Shown piece by piece: positions 1 through 12,331 of a stretch of 64,000 nt of DNA; the stretch's first letter is position 1, and every line of letters begins with the position of its first letter. Source of the stretch: Hawksworthiomyces lignivorus. Its lineage: Eukaryota; Ascomycota; Sordariomycetes; Ophiostomatales; Ophiostomataceae. The position numbers were made by a program, and so were the translations under genes. The notes beneath the pieces were generated by a model. It was given only the letters and a program-made list of their open reading frames with translations, was not told the DNA's origin and did not search any database. Location of the stretch: NCBI GenBank assembly GCA_002917075.1, contig NTMA01000022.1, forward strand, positions 248,001 to 312,000. Reading direction: 5' to 3'.

Positions 1-411
1 AGCCTCGTCTGCATCTACTCGCCCTCCCCGACCATACACAGCAATATGCAGTTATCTGGCAGTGCAGCTCTACGATATACCTCACCACACCATCCCCGAG
101 CGTACTAACGTATCAGAGTTAGCACTATGATTAACCTTGGTATGGATTGGATATCGCTACTCGGTTCGCCGCTCAAAACTGTCACCGCTTGTTGTAAGAT
201 CCTTTCTATGTGCACGCTGACATATAGGCAGAGGCCAGAAGTCGGTGGTTAAGCGAGACATAAGGCTGGGCCACGATGCCGTTGATAAATCTTGTAGTCG
301 TGTTGGGCTTCCATTTCTGTATCTAGAGAGACCTCACACAATTTTGATATTTTAGTAACTACAAAACGATCAGAAATCACATTGATAATAATAACCATAG
401 CCTTGTTAATC
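1..411. other. Left-edge spacer
   Basis: I see no convincing coding sequence here. The stretch leads into the FHA-kinase gene and presumably holds its promoter. No clear TATA box or known operator stands out. Confidence 0.4.
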
Positions 412-3294
412 ATGCCCTCTGCTGATGTGATTGCTGTCCTCTATGTTCTGTCGGATGACGCCGAAGAAAGCCTCTCCGGGAATCCGCGGTACTTTGTTCC
501 CAGCAACCGTGGTTATGGGAGAATTGGAGGCAGAATCCAACAATGGCATGACGGGAGCGGAGAGCCAGCTCCAGGCGAGACACCAGAGCCCGCTCCGCCG
601 CCCCGGCCTAATGACTGGCTTAACGGGTCAAGGCTAGAGTTACGCTGGAATATGAAAAGGAAGAGCCCAGACGGCTTTCTCATCGGTACAGCTGCGTCGT
701 TTTGTGATATCGCCATTCAAAACTCAATAAACTTCCCTGGAGTCAGCGCTTACCACGGCCGCATTACCTTCGACGACAAGAACCGACTGGTATACCGTGA
801 CCTGCGAAAAAACGATCGGGCTGGTGACGGCAGTGCTGTCTTATATGATGACCGAGGCGGTGATAAACGTCGAGATTTCACCTGGCTTCTCTCTGGCACC
901 GACTATCTCGACAAGGAGGCTCGCAAAATTGAGATTCAGCTACACGACCTATTGAAACTCCGCGTCTACATCCCGCCGCGGAGCTGTACCTCTGCCGAAT
1001 ACGCTGCAAAAGTGAAGACATTCTTTTCCCTTGAGGTAGACAACCTAGAAGCTCCCGAGTTACTCTACCGGAAGACAATTCAAGGCAGCGGCGGTACAAC
1101 AGTGGCCCCTAGCGGCACAAGCACAATAGCTACCGGCCCCATCCTCTTCGAAACCAAGGTGCTCGGCAGTGGCACATACGGCAAAGTGGTGCGACTTTAC
1201 AACCCCAGCGATGGCACTTCCATTGCAGAGAAATTGCCGGTCGGAGATCCTAACGATTGGGATAAATGGAGATGGACATCGTGGGATCGAGAAGTCAATC
1301 TTCTGAACCGGGTGAAACAAGTAAGTTGTGTATACCTCCCTAGAGAATTTTATTTTATTGTTTCGCAGTTTAGCGTCCTTTACTATTGCAAGGAATGCCT
1401 GTTATGATAATCGCGCGAATGGAAGTGGAAACCAAAAAAAGGAGCCTAGGCCTGGGCGCATTTGGTTTTCATGCACAAACTAATGCTATTCAAACAGTTT
1501 TCCCACATAGAGACCGACTTCAGCCGGCATGTGGTACGCATGCTTTTTGGCACGGTACGCCCTCCTGTCATTCACTTAGAATACGCACCATGCGGCAGTC
1601 TCTGGTACCAGCACTACAAGAGACAACGTTTATCAAGCTACGAGACACGAGTCGTTCTAGAGCAAATACTCAAGGCTCTGGCATTCATCCACAAGCTCAA
1701 CATAACCCACCGCGATGTGAAGGCGAACAATATCCTAGTGTTCTATCGGGCTGCGACCGATGGCGGTGCAATGCTCGAAGACAGCGGGATCATACACACT
1801 AAGCTGACTGACTTTGGCCTCTCCAAAGAGGGTGACCCAACCACTGCTAATTTGGGCACGGGCATATATATGGCGCCAGAACTTTTTAGCAGTCCTCCCT
1901 GGCCCGGTCCAGCATACGACCCATTGTGTGCAGTATATACGCCTATAGTGGACATCTGGTCCATGGGCGTCATGGTCTACGAATTGGATCAGCAGGCATT
2001 GAAGAAAGGCGCTGTTGGCGGCAAGGAGATGTGCAAATGGGTTATGAAAACAATCAAGAAACCTATGCAGAGCGAAATGGCCACGTTTGTGGCCGAATAC
2101 ATGGTGCGCTGGGACCCCGAACACCGGCTTGAAGCCCGAGCTTGTCTTGAAAAGGCACGGCTCATATTTGTCAGCCCCCCCTACGCCGAAGAAAACACGA
2201 AAGCCAGTGCACATGAAATTGAATACATATATGGTGATGCAAACCACGACGTAAACAGCGGTGCTACAACGCCCCGGCTACGCGGCCCGGCCGCCAACCA
2301 TCCTCAAGACAAACAAGCGGCGGCGTTTGCGAGCCATCGATACGATCCACTCGTGGACAATCGCATTCTGGTACCGGAGCACTTGGGTCTCTACGAACCT
2401 GTGGCAGTCCTGCTCGCTTCAGGTGGAGAAGTGGCGCAGCCGTCTGAACTTGTTTCGCCTGGAGAGTTCCTCGACCGGGCCCTGCTGTCGATAGGTGGCG
2501 GGACCCCACAGGAGGTCATCCGGCCTCCTGTCTGCCAAGAAGTTCTACCGCCGCGGAGTTCTAGGGGGCGTGTTTCGCCGAGAGTTTACGACAACCTGGG
2601 TGACTCGCAGCTGCCTGGATACCAGGGCAAGGTCACCGACCTGGTCCCACGCGGCGGCTCTTCCTCGTCTCAGGAAACTGTCCGCCAGCGCAGGCACGAC
2701 ACCGTGCAGTCGCCACGCCCTAACCATCGCCGGAGAGCAACACGGCATCCTGATCGCAATGGACCGCCAAGGTCTTCTTCTCGCCGGGACACTCTTGCAC
2801 CGGTATTATGGCAGCGACCATCGCGGAGATATTCTAAGCGCGTGATTGAAGACGGAGATAGCGATGACAATGACGATGACGACGATGACGGCGACGACGA
2901 CGACGATGATGACGATGATGACGACAATGACAATAGCGAGCCGCGGGGCGCGGCACCTTCGGTGAAGAAGCTACGGCCGGTCGCTCCTCCTGTCGCCCCC
3001 TCTCGCTCTCCAACGCCCGAAACTAATTACACGTTTTCATCTACTACACTCGGTGGAGACGACGAAGACGGAGAAGGAGAAGAAGGCCACAATTTACAGA
3101 CTGTTGGCGACGCTGGCTGGCAAGATGACCATGAGCCACCTCCGCAGTCGCTGCCGCCGGCCAGCTGGCGCATGGGAGTGTACACCAACGGACCTGGCGC
3201 TCCCGAGGTCAGCTTGGCCGTCGGCGGCAGTTCAGGAGAGAGGACGCATTTCGATGAGCCCGGTACTGGCTATCTTGGGTGGGACGATCTGTAG
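412..3294 (+). CDS. FHA-domain Ser/Thr protein kinase with acidic C-terminal tail
   Basis: Two exons, 412-1320 and 1498-3294, joined by a 177-bp GTAAGT...CAG intron in phase 0; about 901 residues. Residues about 65-145 resemble a forkhead-associated (phosphothreonine-binding) fold. The kinase domain follows: glycine loop LGSGTYG near 250, an AEK lysine, a helix-C Glu in REVNLL, HRDVKANN near 374, TDFG near 407 and an APE motif. All residues needed for catalysis are visible, so an active kinase is likely. The C-terminal 350 residues are low-complexity and disordered-looking, with a run of about 27 mostly Asp residues near 755-784. An in-frame ATG exists at 382, but 412 gives the better start. 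The domain order recalls the Rad53/Chk2 group, but the divergence is large and the substrate is unknown. The intron removes the stop at 1405; splicing is inferred from phase and the kinase fold. Confidence 0.8.
2854..2938 (+). repeat. GAC/GAT trinucleotide-like repeat inside the kinase gene
   Basis: A purine-rich run of mostly GAC and GAT codons encodes the poly-Asp tract of the FHA-kinase. It stays in frame, so length changes would lengthen or shorten the acidic tail without breaking the gene. Confidence 0.8.
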
Positions 3295-4160
3295 GCAGGG
3301 CATGTCACTTTTATATCGGAGGACGAGGTCGACGAGGATGACTAGAGCTAGTATCTTCCTGCTCAGTGTTCGAGTACAGACTAGTGCATGCTCGCAGGAA
3401 AGGAGGATAAGGTCGAAAACGATAGCTGTCGAAGTAAAATCTGCACTTTTTGATTGTGATCTAGTCTCGCGTTAAAAGTCAAGTTTCTGTTTTCCCAAGA
3501 AAAACTGCTTTGCATGTGTAACCAATAATATCGCTGAGAATGTTCATGACATGCTGAAAAATCGCAAAAAAAAAAAAAAAAGGTAATTTTTTTTTTTAAT
3601 GTGATGCGGACGGGGAAGTCCTAGAGAAAAATTTCAATAAATTTGGAAAGGAAGAAATACTCGAAGTGCTAAGCATGAAGCTGAAGCCCTTCATACTTTC
3701 TGATATTACAAGGACTCTTCAAGATTTTGTGGTTCCCTCAAAATTTCCAGGGCATGTCCAGGTGTGCCACCAAAATGCGCTGAAAAGAGCGTTGAAGCAG
3801 AAGTAAAAATCTTTTATACGACCACTAAAGCACTGTCTAAAGCCATCCTTACGAGATAAGGTAATAGGCTATTAAATGGCACTGGATGGACATTAAACAT
3901 GCCGTTCTAAATCCCTTCCGGGCCATGCAAACATACGCGCAGGCCGTATGGTGGTACTGTAGGTGTCTGGAGAGCTAAGAGCTGCAATAGTGTTTACTGC
4001 CATCTGGTAGCGTTCTCACTTGTATCGCTCCATGGCTAAGTTACGTCTGAAACAAGCAATCGTGCATTTGCGTGCATGCCGTGTTGCCCTTCCAAGAAAA
4101 ACAGTGCAGATTACCGTGATTGCCATGTCCTCTCTATCGATGAGCGAGACAGGTTCGCAC

Positions 4161-4206
4161 ATGTGCGTATGCGTGTGCGTATGCGTGTGTGTGTGCGTGT
4201 GTGTGG
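4161..4206. repeat. GT/GC-rich microsatellite
   Basis: About 45 bp built of GTGTGC and GTATGC units followed by plain GT units. It lies in the gene-poor spacer; the overlapping reading frames that encode Cys-Val or Thr-His repeats are artefacts of the repeat. Confidence 0.85.
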
Positions 4207-5439
4207 TAAGGGAGGGAGATGCATAGCAATTAGGGAAATAGAGCCGAGAGAAGTGGTCAACCATCGCCGAGCCCTTATACTTCGAGTGGACGAGCAGCTC
4301 AGAGTTGGGTGACAGTTGTTACGTCGCTGTGAGAAGTATTTGCTTAGGCCCTTCTGTTGAACGAGTGCCCCCACTCTGCCTTTGTACTTTCGATATTACA
4401 TACTGTGTTGTTGCCTTTCTAGCCTGATAATAGCCCTTCTTACATTTTTGCTTTCCTTGTTGTCCGCCTACGATATGCACATACACATCCTATCTTGCAT
4501 ATTTTCACATCCTTATTTCTTTCCTTTGCATTTTCCCTTTTCTAGGAGGTGTAAAACTTTTTTGTCTCCGTAGTCCCTACTGCTAATATATAGTGTCTAC
4601 TTGCGGATATGGTATATTTACATGGGCGACGATTCCCTGCTGATGACCGGGAGGATTCTCCATATTATGAACACAAGCGGCTTAGCGGCAAGGGGAAGTG
4701 GATGTAAAGCTTTGCCTGCCCCGATCTTATGACAGATACTGTCACAGTTACGGGGCAGCCGTAATGCGTTTACTTGCTGTCTTACTCTAGCGGTGTACTC
4801 GTTTTGCTTGCGACTGACTCCATCGCCGCTTCACGAACCCTTGTCCAAATCGACCAAGCTCAGAAATTAGTTAGCAGCACCGACTAGGCGCTGACGACCC
4901 ACTGGTAGAAGACACACCATGGTCTAAACAACCTACAAGGAAGAACGCGGAACGTTTTGACTGGCACTATTGACATTATGCTCGATTATTCCCGCCGTTC
5001 CTCGTTGTGCATCACCTTTGCACTTGGTTGCCCTCCCTATTGTTACTTGCTCTTCAAAATTTTCACTATTCAACTTCATATCCCAGATCCTGCATTCTCT
5101 CTTGTTCGCCTGCATCTATTTCTATGATTAAATTTCTCTAACTTCGCATCGTTTCGGTGCTTAGGTTGTTTCTATTACGGCTTTCCTTCGTCATTGCGCT
5201 CACTGCATTATGAAAAGTCACATTAGGTCACTTCGCACATTAGCAGATCTAATGGCCCCGTTTCCATCGACACCTCGTCGATCGTCCCCCCTTTCTGCTT
5301 TTCTTTTCTTTTTCGTCCTTTAATATCTCTCCGTAAGTAGAGCACTCCTCTACCACGGAGTCTATCACGCCGCTATAGTATCTAGAAATGCATTTCGCAT
5401 CGAGACCGAGAAAAGCCTATAGCATGAAGGATACAGCAC

Positions 5440-6150
5440 TTCAGGACATACGAGATGCAAGGACAAGGGTATAGACGAGTCACACACGACAGAGAACATC
5501 GACATCGATTCAGACACTGCCGCCAGCAGGCCAACTGCAACCACAGAACCTGTTTCAGTATCTGTCAGAGAGACCATCCCAGAAGCGCACATTTCTAATA
5601 ACTCCGTAGCAGAAAAACTATTAACAGCAGTAGTGACGGCATCACTATCAACATAAGAAATAGCTGAGATAGGAGAGGTACTAGAGATACTACAATAGAT
5701 GATACGGCTGCCCTTACAGCAACAGTGCCAACAACACCACCGCCTCTAGCAACCCTCTCAGTATCGATACCACAACACCACAGCCCATCCGTCTCAACTG
5801 ACCCTCATGAGCACGATACCTGCCTCAATAATAACAACGCCAAGTCCAACTGATACATCTCTCTTCAGATCTAGGAGCATGCGATGTTCTCGCCAAAATA
5901 TCAAAAACTGCCATACGAGGTGACACCCCAAAATCACAAGCCTCTAAAGAAGTTCAGTCTACGGAAGTCAGACGAAAGAGGACGGCGTAGCCGATGGAGG
6001 ATCGCCGCTATTCAGCATGGAATTATGTGGGCACAATTATTTTCATCTTTGTGTCTGGCCCAGGGGTTCTGCTATGCTCTGCAAAATCCCAGGTTGATGC
6101 AGAGCTCCGCCTTGCTGTGTTGCATTTGTCGCTACAGTAGTGCTCCTGTG
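5440..6150 (+). pseudogene. Possible relic of a Ser/Thr/Pro-rich surface protein
   Basis: Short forward frames in changing phase encode Ser/Thr/Pro-rich peptides (about 5480-5650 and 5700-5855). They are followed at about 6025-6075 by a frame with a hydrophobic stretch containing VGTIIFIFV. The order, an S/T-rich ectodomain and then a membrane segment, recalls Mid2/WSC-like fungal surface proteins. No continuous frame or splice scheme restores it. Low complexity makes this a weak call; it may be chance. Confidence 0.18.
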
Positions 6151-7165
6151 ATTGAGCTGTTAGCTGAGGTACTTTTCGCCCTGCGTAGATTGGTTCAGAC
6201 GTAGACTCAGCTCTTAGTGGCTTTGAATGTCCAATACGCCTTCGTTGTCCCAGCCTCTTGACCAAATCTCGGGATTGTTTTTTCCCCCTATCCGAGCAGA
6301 TTCTCTGCACAATCCATATGGTCTACCCATCCCGAATCTGACAGAGATGAGCTGCACATTTTATAAATACAAACAAGACACATGTAGCTTAAATGAAAAA
6401 CAATTCAGAAAACAATAAACATCATCAGTGTTGACAGACTATTTACATCTAATAATCAGACAGAGTTTAGTCATGTGTATTAGCCAGGCCTGGCTATTTT
6501 ATGTATACATTAGGTGGAACCCTCTAGGGCAAACATCTACCGCGGATACGGCGGCGTGAGGGTTTGTCGCTGCGCCAATACCTGAAAAGATGGCCTATTC
6601 GAGTGGTGCGAACTCGAATCTTTATCCCTCTCCCAGCACTACGTTCCAAAAATCAATCATCGAGTGCCTCCGTATCAGATAGAAAGTGCCTTGTAACATT
6701 AATAGGGCATATCAAAATTAAACGATACATTATTATAGGAATGATAAAAGCGATAACTGTACCAAATAAAATGAAAAGCGGTAGATAACACGAAGATTCT
6801 CTTGAAAAGACAGTTGTAGAAAGGAAAGGGGGGGATGGTAGGGGCAGCAAGGACAAGGGTATAGGAAAGGAATTAAGACACTGCAGCTGAAAGTGATAGG
6901 ACAGAAAAGGCTACAGTAGGAGTACAAGAGAGACGTAAGAAAAGAAGAACTGCGTATACACGGTCGTCCAATAGGCTGCAAGGTTTCTAATCAAAAGCTG
7001 ACTTTCCTGCCCCATATCCCCTAATAAAAGAACGCCACCTGCTACGATAGCCGCAACAAGAGCACTCAGATTCGACAAAAAAATTTATAAGTATGCACGT
7101 CGTTGACACAGTGCAACCTCCCTACAAACCGCCAAAAGCTGATGTTTTAATAATATAAGTCGGGC

Positions 7166-8308
7166 TTATTTCTTCATAGATTGAATAATCTGGCGAACAC
7201 CGGCAAAATCGAGCTCTGCAAGTGTCTCTTCCCAGAGCCGCTGGGTAACTGCTTTACCCTCTGGCGTGTACAGATAGCTGGGAAATCTGTGATCAAGAAA
7301 TTCGTTAGCTAACGTAACAAGTATTGCATAGGTATCCGACCCTTACCCCCCGCCCAAAAGAAAATTTCCTTTTTTTGAAAGGAAGACTCACGGGTGAATT
7401 TTCCAGCTCATGAGGAAGCAGCCGTGCGCCTCAGGGCCCTTGTTGACAACGGCATCGATGTAGGTCGACGCGCCGACCCGGGGGCTGCGACCAGCAATGA
7501 GGCCGATGCCGGTCAGTATCACACGCAGCCCAATGCTATCGACATCGCGTCCAAGGCTGGTGCTGCGCACCATGGCTGGGTCCGCCAGGCTGATGACGAT
7601 GTCGCCGGCAGCGACGTAGTCGACCAAATTCCACAAGAACATCTGCACCAGCAGCTTGGAGGTGACGTAGCTGTCGCTGCGGTCAAAATTGGCCGGGTCG
7701 TCGAGCGCCGGCAGCAGCGGCACCTTATCCCGCTGCAGAAACTTGGCGTGCAATGTCAACGCCGCGCTCACAATGGTCATGCGTGCGGGACGGCCGTCCG
7801 GTGGGCCCTTGGCCTTGAGCGTCGGGAGGAGCAGCACAGCGAGCAGCACCGTCGACAGGTAGTTGACCTGCAGGTCCTCTTCATGGCCCGTGGCCGCGCA
7901 GCGGTGGTGTGCCAGCGTCGCACGGCCAGCGTTGAGAATGACCATGTCGATGCGCGCGAGCTGTGCGTCCGCGCGCCGAGCAAACGCCTGTACCGACTCG
8001 TACGAACACATGTCCAGGGGCCAGACCTCGATGCGCGCTGCAGGATACGTCTTCCGCATCGTGGCAGCAGCCGCCTCGCCCTTGTCGACCGAGCGCACAG
8101 CGAGGATCAGCCGTGACGTCTTGAGGCCCAGCAGCTGCAGCGCGGCTTCGTAGCCCATGCCCGTGTTGCTTCCCGTCACGATGGCTGTCTGACCCGAGAG
8201 ATCTGTGTTTCTATCCGGCCATTGCGGCTTGGCGACGAACTGGTTATTCCAGAAGACGTTTGGGAAGAATGGCACCTCAGAGGGCTTCAGGTCTTTGGAG
8301 CCGACCAT
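7166..8308 (-). CDS. Short-chain dehydrogenase/reductase (SDR)
   Basis: Two exons on the minus strand, 8308-7392 and 7286-7166, with a 105-bp GTGAGT...CAG intron (7287-7391); 345 residues. The spliced second exon supplies a C-terminus typical of fungal SDRs (YTPEGK then WEETL), which supports the join. Visible motifs: TGSNTGMG at 45-52 for NAD(P)H (Met in place of the usual Ile), NAG at 126-128, Ser181, and the catalytic YVTSK with Tyr214 and Lys218. The family reduces or oxidises carbonyl/alcohol substrates; fungal members of this type are often called retinol-dehydrogenase-like, but the substrate cannot be read from sequence. Neighbours (a regulator and an NmrA-like protein) do not define a pathway. 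Confidence 0.9.
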
Positions 8309-9114
8309 TTCGACTTGCTAGAGAATGGGCCTATTCCTGGAGATTATACTTGTGTGGTTATGAGACAGGCAAAGAAGCGCGGATGTGGTGCATTAGAGTT
8401 CGACAGGAGAAGCTACGCGAGCATCATACGTATTTATACACACAGATCTTGAAATGGTGGACTGAACACAAATGGCGTTAGTAACTAAAAAATGCTTAAG
8501 TCCATGGAGAAGGTTTTTGAAATATGCAACTGAATATTTACTTTGTAGCTGATCAACTGGTACACGATGAGGCAGAGCACATGTTCCCTGCCTCGCAACG
8601 CCTCTCTACATTGGGCACTGTATATCAGAGATCACGCTCACTATTCCCAAAATGGAAAACAATCTCGGTGGAGTAAGATGGGAAGTGTTGGACACAGATC
8701 AGGGACGTCAAAAAAGGAGCCGTCTGGGCGGACATAAGCTCAGGCTAAACCCAGACGAGCATACAATGTCCTTCGCCGTGCTTACTTCCAACCAAAAGTT
8801 ATCTGTGAATACAGATGCATGTTTTATGAGGATTGTTTTTTTCTGACTTGGACTCCCATCTCGCGAGGTTGCCCCCTTACAACACTCATTCGGCTTCTGG
8901 CTCAACAGTTTGCCCAGAATCCCATACATGCGCTCTTAGGGGGGCTTTTTTTCCCATGGCAACAGAGCGCTTCTGTGCCTCGTAGATAGGAGGTTTCTTC
9001 CTTCGAGGCAATGCTTACCGGTTCTGGAATTAATAATAGGCAAACGCCCATGGCTGCTCCTAGTCAGCCGCCAGGTGAGCAATTCTCTCAGAAGTATCAT
9101 TCATTTTTCAGGGA
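8309..9114. other. Divergent intergenic region between SDR and regulator
   Basis: About 800 bp separate two divergently transcribed genes, so both promoters must lie here. An ATG at 9011 followed by a GTGAGC donor looks like an upstream exon, but its phase does not match the regulator frame with the acceptor at 9110-9111. I therefore leave it outside the gene. Confidence 0.4.
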
Positions 9115-10864
9115 ATGCGATCTCACACAGCGTCTCCTTGGGAGCCATCAGGGCTACGTTTCGTGGTGACGACTGGCGCAGAGAAGGTAAATCCACAGTC
9201 ACGGAAGCTCATCCGTAGCCATGTCATGAAGGGCAGAAACCTGGGAAGGTTATTACCTCCCAGGAAAAGAAAAGACCATGACGGCGCGGCGGCACAGAAT
9301 ATCATTGCGTCATCCTCGTTTAGCTCGGACAGTTCAAATACCTACGGAATTGAGTCCGACCCCTCACCATTGGTACGACTCACTTCTTGCCCCATTTCTT
9401 CCATTTCGACATCTGGTTCCAAATCCGTTTTACTCCGATCGCCGTCGGTGATTCCACGCAAGTTGGGTTCGGATGCGGCCACCATCCGCGTCGCAGATTC
9501 TGTAAAACCCGGCACCATTGATGTTGTTCTGCAGTGTGAGTAGTCCAACTTCTTTTATTGTGATGGCAAATTTCTCACCCAGTGCACATAAAAACCCAGT
9601 CTCTTCCATAGCCAAAAAGCTTCTTTTCCCTCTGGAAGAGTGCATCTTATTCGAGAGGCGAGCAGAGGCATGGATAGCTCCTTTAGCCATCGATCCCGCC
9701 TTTCTCCACGCCAAGATTTTTACGTCACTGTACTATTTCGAAGTAATACTTCCAAAGCGCTCGCCTGTTGCGAGTCAGTGGATATTAAAACATTATCTGA
9801 GAGCGCTTGAGCTTCTTCGTGAGCGGTTCTTGCACGGTGACGATGGGCTGAGGCTGTCCGACAACACGGTATCCGTCGTCCTTGGTCTTGCTGGTCACGC
9901 GTACTGGATGGGTGATTTTGAATCAGCTGGGCATCACATGAATGGCCTGCAAAAGATGGTCCATCTCAGAGGCGTAACCACGTTCCAAGACAACCCAAAA
10001 CTCCTCACAGAGATAATCCGGTAGATTGTCGCTCTTTGGGTCCTTTCCATGCCATTCTTCTGTTTTTCTAATACAATTTCTTATAGCTGCGATTTGGGCG
10101 TAGCACTCTCCAACGGATCGAGGCCCATCATATTCAAATCACCCCTATCCCACGAGACCTTCCTGCAATATCCTAACCTAACCTGGTTGCTTAAAATAGC
10201 AGAAAACAATTCTGCCTCCGCATCGAGCATCTCAAACATTGCCAAAACTACCGGCACCACACCTCCAGAAACACAGTCAATATTAAGTACACTTCGCCTT
10301 GACAATGAGCTCACAAGAGCATGGGGTGTCCTGTCCGACTTCTGTTACGTCATGAATTTTGCCGCCAAGTCGCGACAGCGCATTACTGTCAACATCTTCC
10401 TTGAGACCATGGCCTCAGTTGTCTACCGCCTCCTCGATATGCATTTCGCACCGGCGGATCCCTCATTTAACGAAACCATTCGTCTCGGATTGCTGTGTTT
10501 CTCCTCCAGCGTCTTCCTTCACTGGCGGCAGCTAGGACTTTCTTACCCTCATCTCTCTTCTACATTTCGATGCTGCCTTAGACGCTTGTCAAAAGATGTG
10601 CCCGCTAATATGCCTCCCCAGTTCATGGTTTGGCTCTTGATGACTGGGGCTATCTCAGTATTCGACGCCTCCGATGATGAGTGGCTCCAGCCCTTGCTGC
10701 AGAGCAGCGTGCATCTATGTAGAGTCACCTCTTGGCCTGAGGTGCTGAATCTACTCCAGTCGTTCTTGTGGATCAGCTTGGTACACAATACTCACGGGAA
10801 GCGTGTATTCGACACGGACGCTGGCACCACAAATTTCTTAGAAGAAGGACGAATTGACCGCTAA
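9115..10864 (+). CDS. Fungal_trans_2-type regulator-like protein without zinc cluster
   Basis: Three exons, 9115-9535, 9600-10020 and 10087-10864, with introns of 64 and 66 bp; 539 residues and phase-consistent joins. The N-terminus has the FVVTTG...VNPQSRKLIRSHVM segment followed by basic PPRKRK, a signature I know from Hypocreales proteins annotated as fungal transcription-factor-domain proteins. The middle and C-terminal parts look like the helical Fungal_trans_2 region, including the RCDLG segment restored by the second splice. No Zn2Cys6 cluster is present, so DNA binding, if any, is unexplained. The start is uncertain: 9115 is the first Met in frame, and an upstream exon is possible. 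Role: presumed nuclear regulator, target unknown. Confidence 0.75.
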
Positions 10865-11395
10865 TGCGGGTATATTGGCCTATGTACCACATCCTAAAAG
10901 TAACAGCATTTCTCCTATCTCCTCGTATCAGTATTAAGCCAGCAGGGCGTCACAAAATAGTGCACTCTACAGTTAAGATGGGTACCAGTGAAGGTTTTAT
11001 CCTCGACCCTCCGGCGCACCTATTGTGAGATGTCAAAAAGCATCAGAAGCACTTTTCTGGCCGGTTAATAGGGACCAATTCCGATCATTTCGGGGCAACT
11101 TAAGTATACTTACTCCGAACAGCATCAGTTTCATTGTCGCATACCAACAAAAAAGTCTCCGACCGAAGAGAAGTCCGGACCGGTTGACCCACTTCATCCG
11201 CAGATTCGGCCGACTCTCGAAAATATCCGGACTGGAGTATAAGAACAAGTAGAATTTGCACTGAGGATATTTACTTAACAGCCTTAGGCAATATATTGGT
11301 GCGCACTAAGTTGCTGCGATCTCTTTCTTCGGGAGCCTAATAACTATCTCTCATACTAATACACCGCTCTCTGCAGTAACTTCCGCTGATTCAAA
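10865..11395. other. Spacer between regulator and NmrA-like gene
   Basis: No gene seen. It contains a TACTCCG word near 11109, the same heptamer found in several other spacers of this window. Confidence 0.4.
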
Positions 11396-12331
11396 ATGTC
11401 CCGCGCCATTCTTGTTACTGGCGCAACTGGCAAGCAAGGAGGCGCTGTCATCGATGCCCTTCTAGCCCGCCAGTCCCTAGACTTCACGATCCTCGCTGTG
11501 ACGCGAAACGCCCAGTCAGTTGCTGCCCAACGCCTCGCCGCCAAATCGTCTTCGGTCAAGCTCGTGGAGGGGAACCTCGACGCCGTGTCGGCCCTCTTCA
11601 CGACCGCCAAGAAAGTCGCCGGGCCGGTACCGATATGGGGCATATACTCGGTCCAGCAAGCGATGGGCAAGGGCGTCACCTCGGAGACCGAAGTCCGGCA
11701 GGGCGAGTCCCTCATCGACGAAGCCATCAAGGCCGGGGCGAAGCATTTTGTGTACAGTAGCGTGGACCGAGGCGGCGATGCGCGGTCGTGGGACAACCCG
11801 ACCGACGTGCCACACTTCTGGACCAAGCACCAAATCGAGCAGCACCTGCGCAAGTCGACCGCCGGGGGCAGCGCGGGCGGCGCCATGGGGTGGACCATTC
11901 TGCGTCCCGTCATCTTTATGGAAAATCTCGAGCCGGGCTTCGCAAACAAGGTGTTCTTCACAGTCTTGCGCGACACTCTGAAAGACAAACCCCTGCAGTG
12001 GATCGCGACATCGGAAATCGGCTTCTTCGCGGCAGAGGCCTTCGCGAACCCGGAGGCATGGAACAGGAGGGCCGTCGGACTGGCAGGCGATGAGCTGACA
12101 TTTAATGAGCTGAGCAAAGTGTTTGAAAGAGTGACTGGTAGCCCGGCAGGGACCACGCTCGGCTTGCTGGGGAAGGCTCTCAAGCTTGGCGTTCCAGGGA
12201 TGGGCTCCATGTTCAAGTGGTTTAAGGACGAGGGCTACAAGGCAGACATAGCTGAAATGAAGAAGGTCAACCCAAATATGCTGAGCCTAGAAGACTGGCT
12301 GAAGAAGAGCAAATTTGTAGGCAAGGCTTAG
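11396..12331 (+). CDS. NmrA-like NAD(P)-binding protein
   Basis: Single exon, 311 residues. The N-terminus is a Rossmann nucleotide-binding motif, LVTGATGKQGGAV, followed by an NmrA-type pattern (KHFVYSSVDRGG near 120-131, then WTILRPVIFMENL). The family comprises atypical SDRs that lack the catalytic Tyr-Lys pair and serve as NAD(P)+/NADPH sensors or as reductases; the founding member NmrA binds the GATA factor AreA in nitrogen repression. Which role applies here cannot be told. The ATG sits directly at the start of the beta strand, as usual in the family. Confidence 0.88.
   Translation: MSRAILVTGATGKQGGAVIDALLARQSLDFTILAVTRNAQSVAAQRLAAKSSSVKLVEGNLDAVSALFTTAKKVAGPVPIWGIYSVQQAMGKGVTSETEVRQGESLIDEAIKAGAKHFVYSSVDRGGDARSWDNPTDVPHFWTKHQIEQHLRKSTAGGSAGGAMGWTILRPVIFMENLEPGFANKVFFTVLRDTLKDKPLQWIATSEIGFFAAEAFANPEAWNRRAVGLAGDELTFNELSKVFERVTGSPAGTTLGLLGKALKLGVPGMGSMFKWFKDEGYKADIAEMKKVNPNMLSLEDWLKKSKFVGKA

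Larger units (their letters stand above)
3295..7165. other. Gene-poor AT-rich spacer
   Basis: About 3.9 kb without a gene I can defend. Contents I can see: an A-run followed by a T-run at about 3565-3598 that could fold as a hairpin, a GT-rich microsatellite at 4161-4206, and short Ser/Thr/Pro-rich reading frames in different phases at about 5470-5860. No tRNA or rRNA signature was seen. Confidence 0.6.

Noticed and set aside
1321..1407. Extension of the first kinase exon to the stop at 1405
   Set aside because: It would end the protein inside the kinase domain; the 177-bp intron restores a complete fold in phase.
4016..4374. Reading frames with Thr-His or Cys-Val repeats
   Set aside because: Pure translation of the GT microsatellite on both strands.
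7394..8116. 240-codon frame opposite the SDR
   Set aside because: Overlaps a well-supported enzyme and has no domain-like features.
9011..9074. Upstream exon for the Fungal_trans_2-like gene
   Set aside because: The donor is good, but joining to the acceptor at 9110-9111 puts the next exon in the wrong frame.
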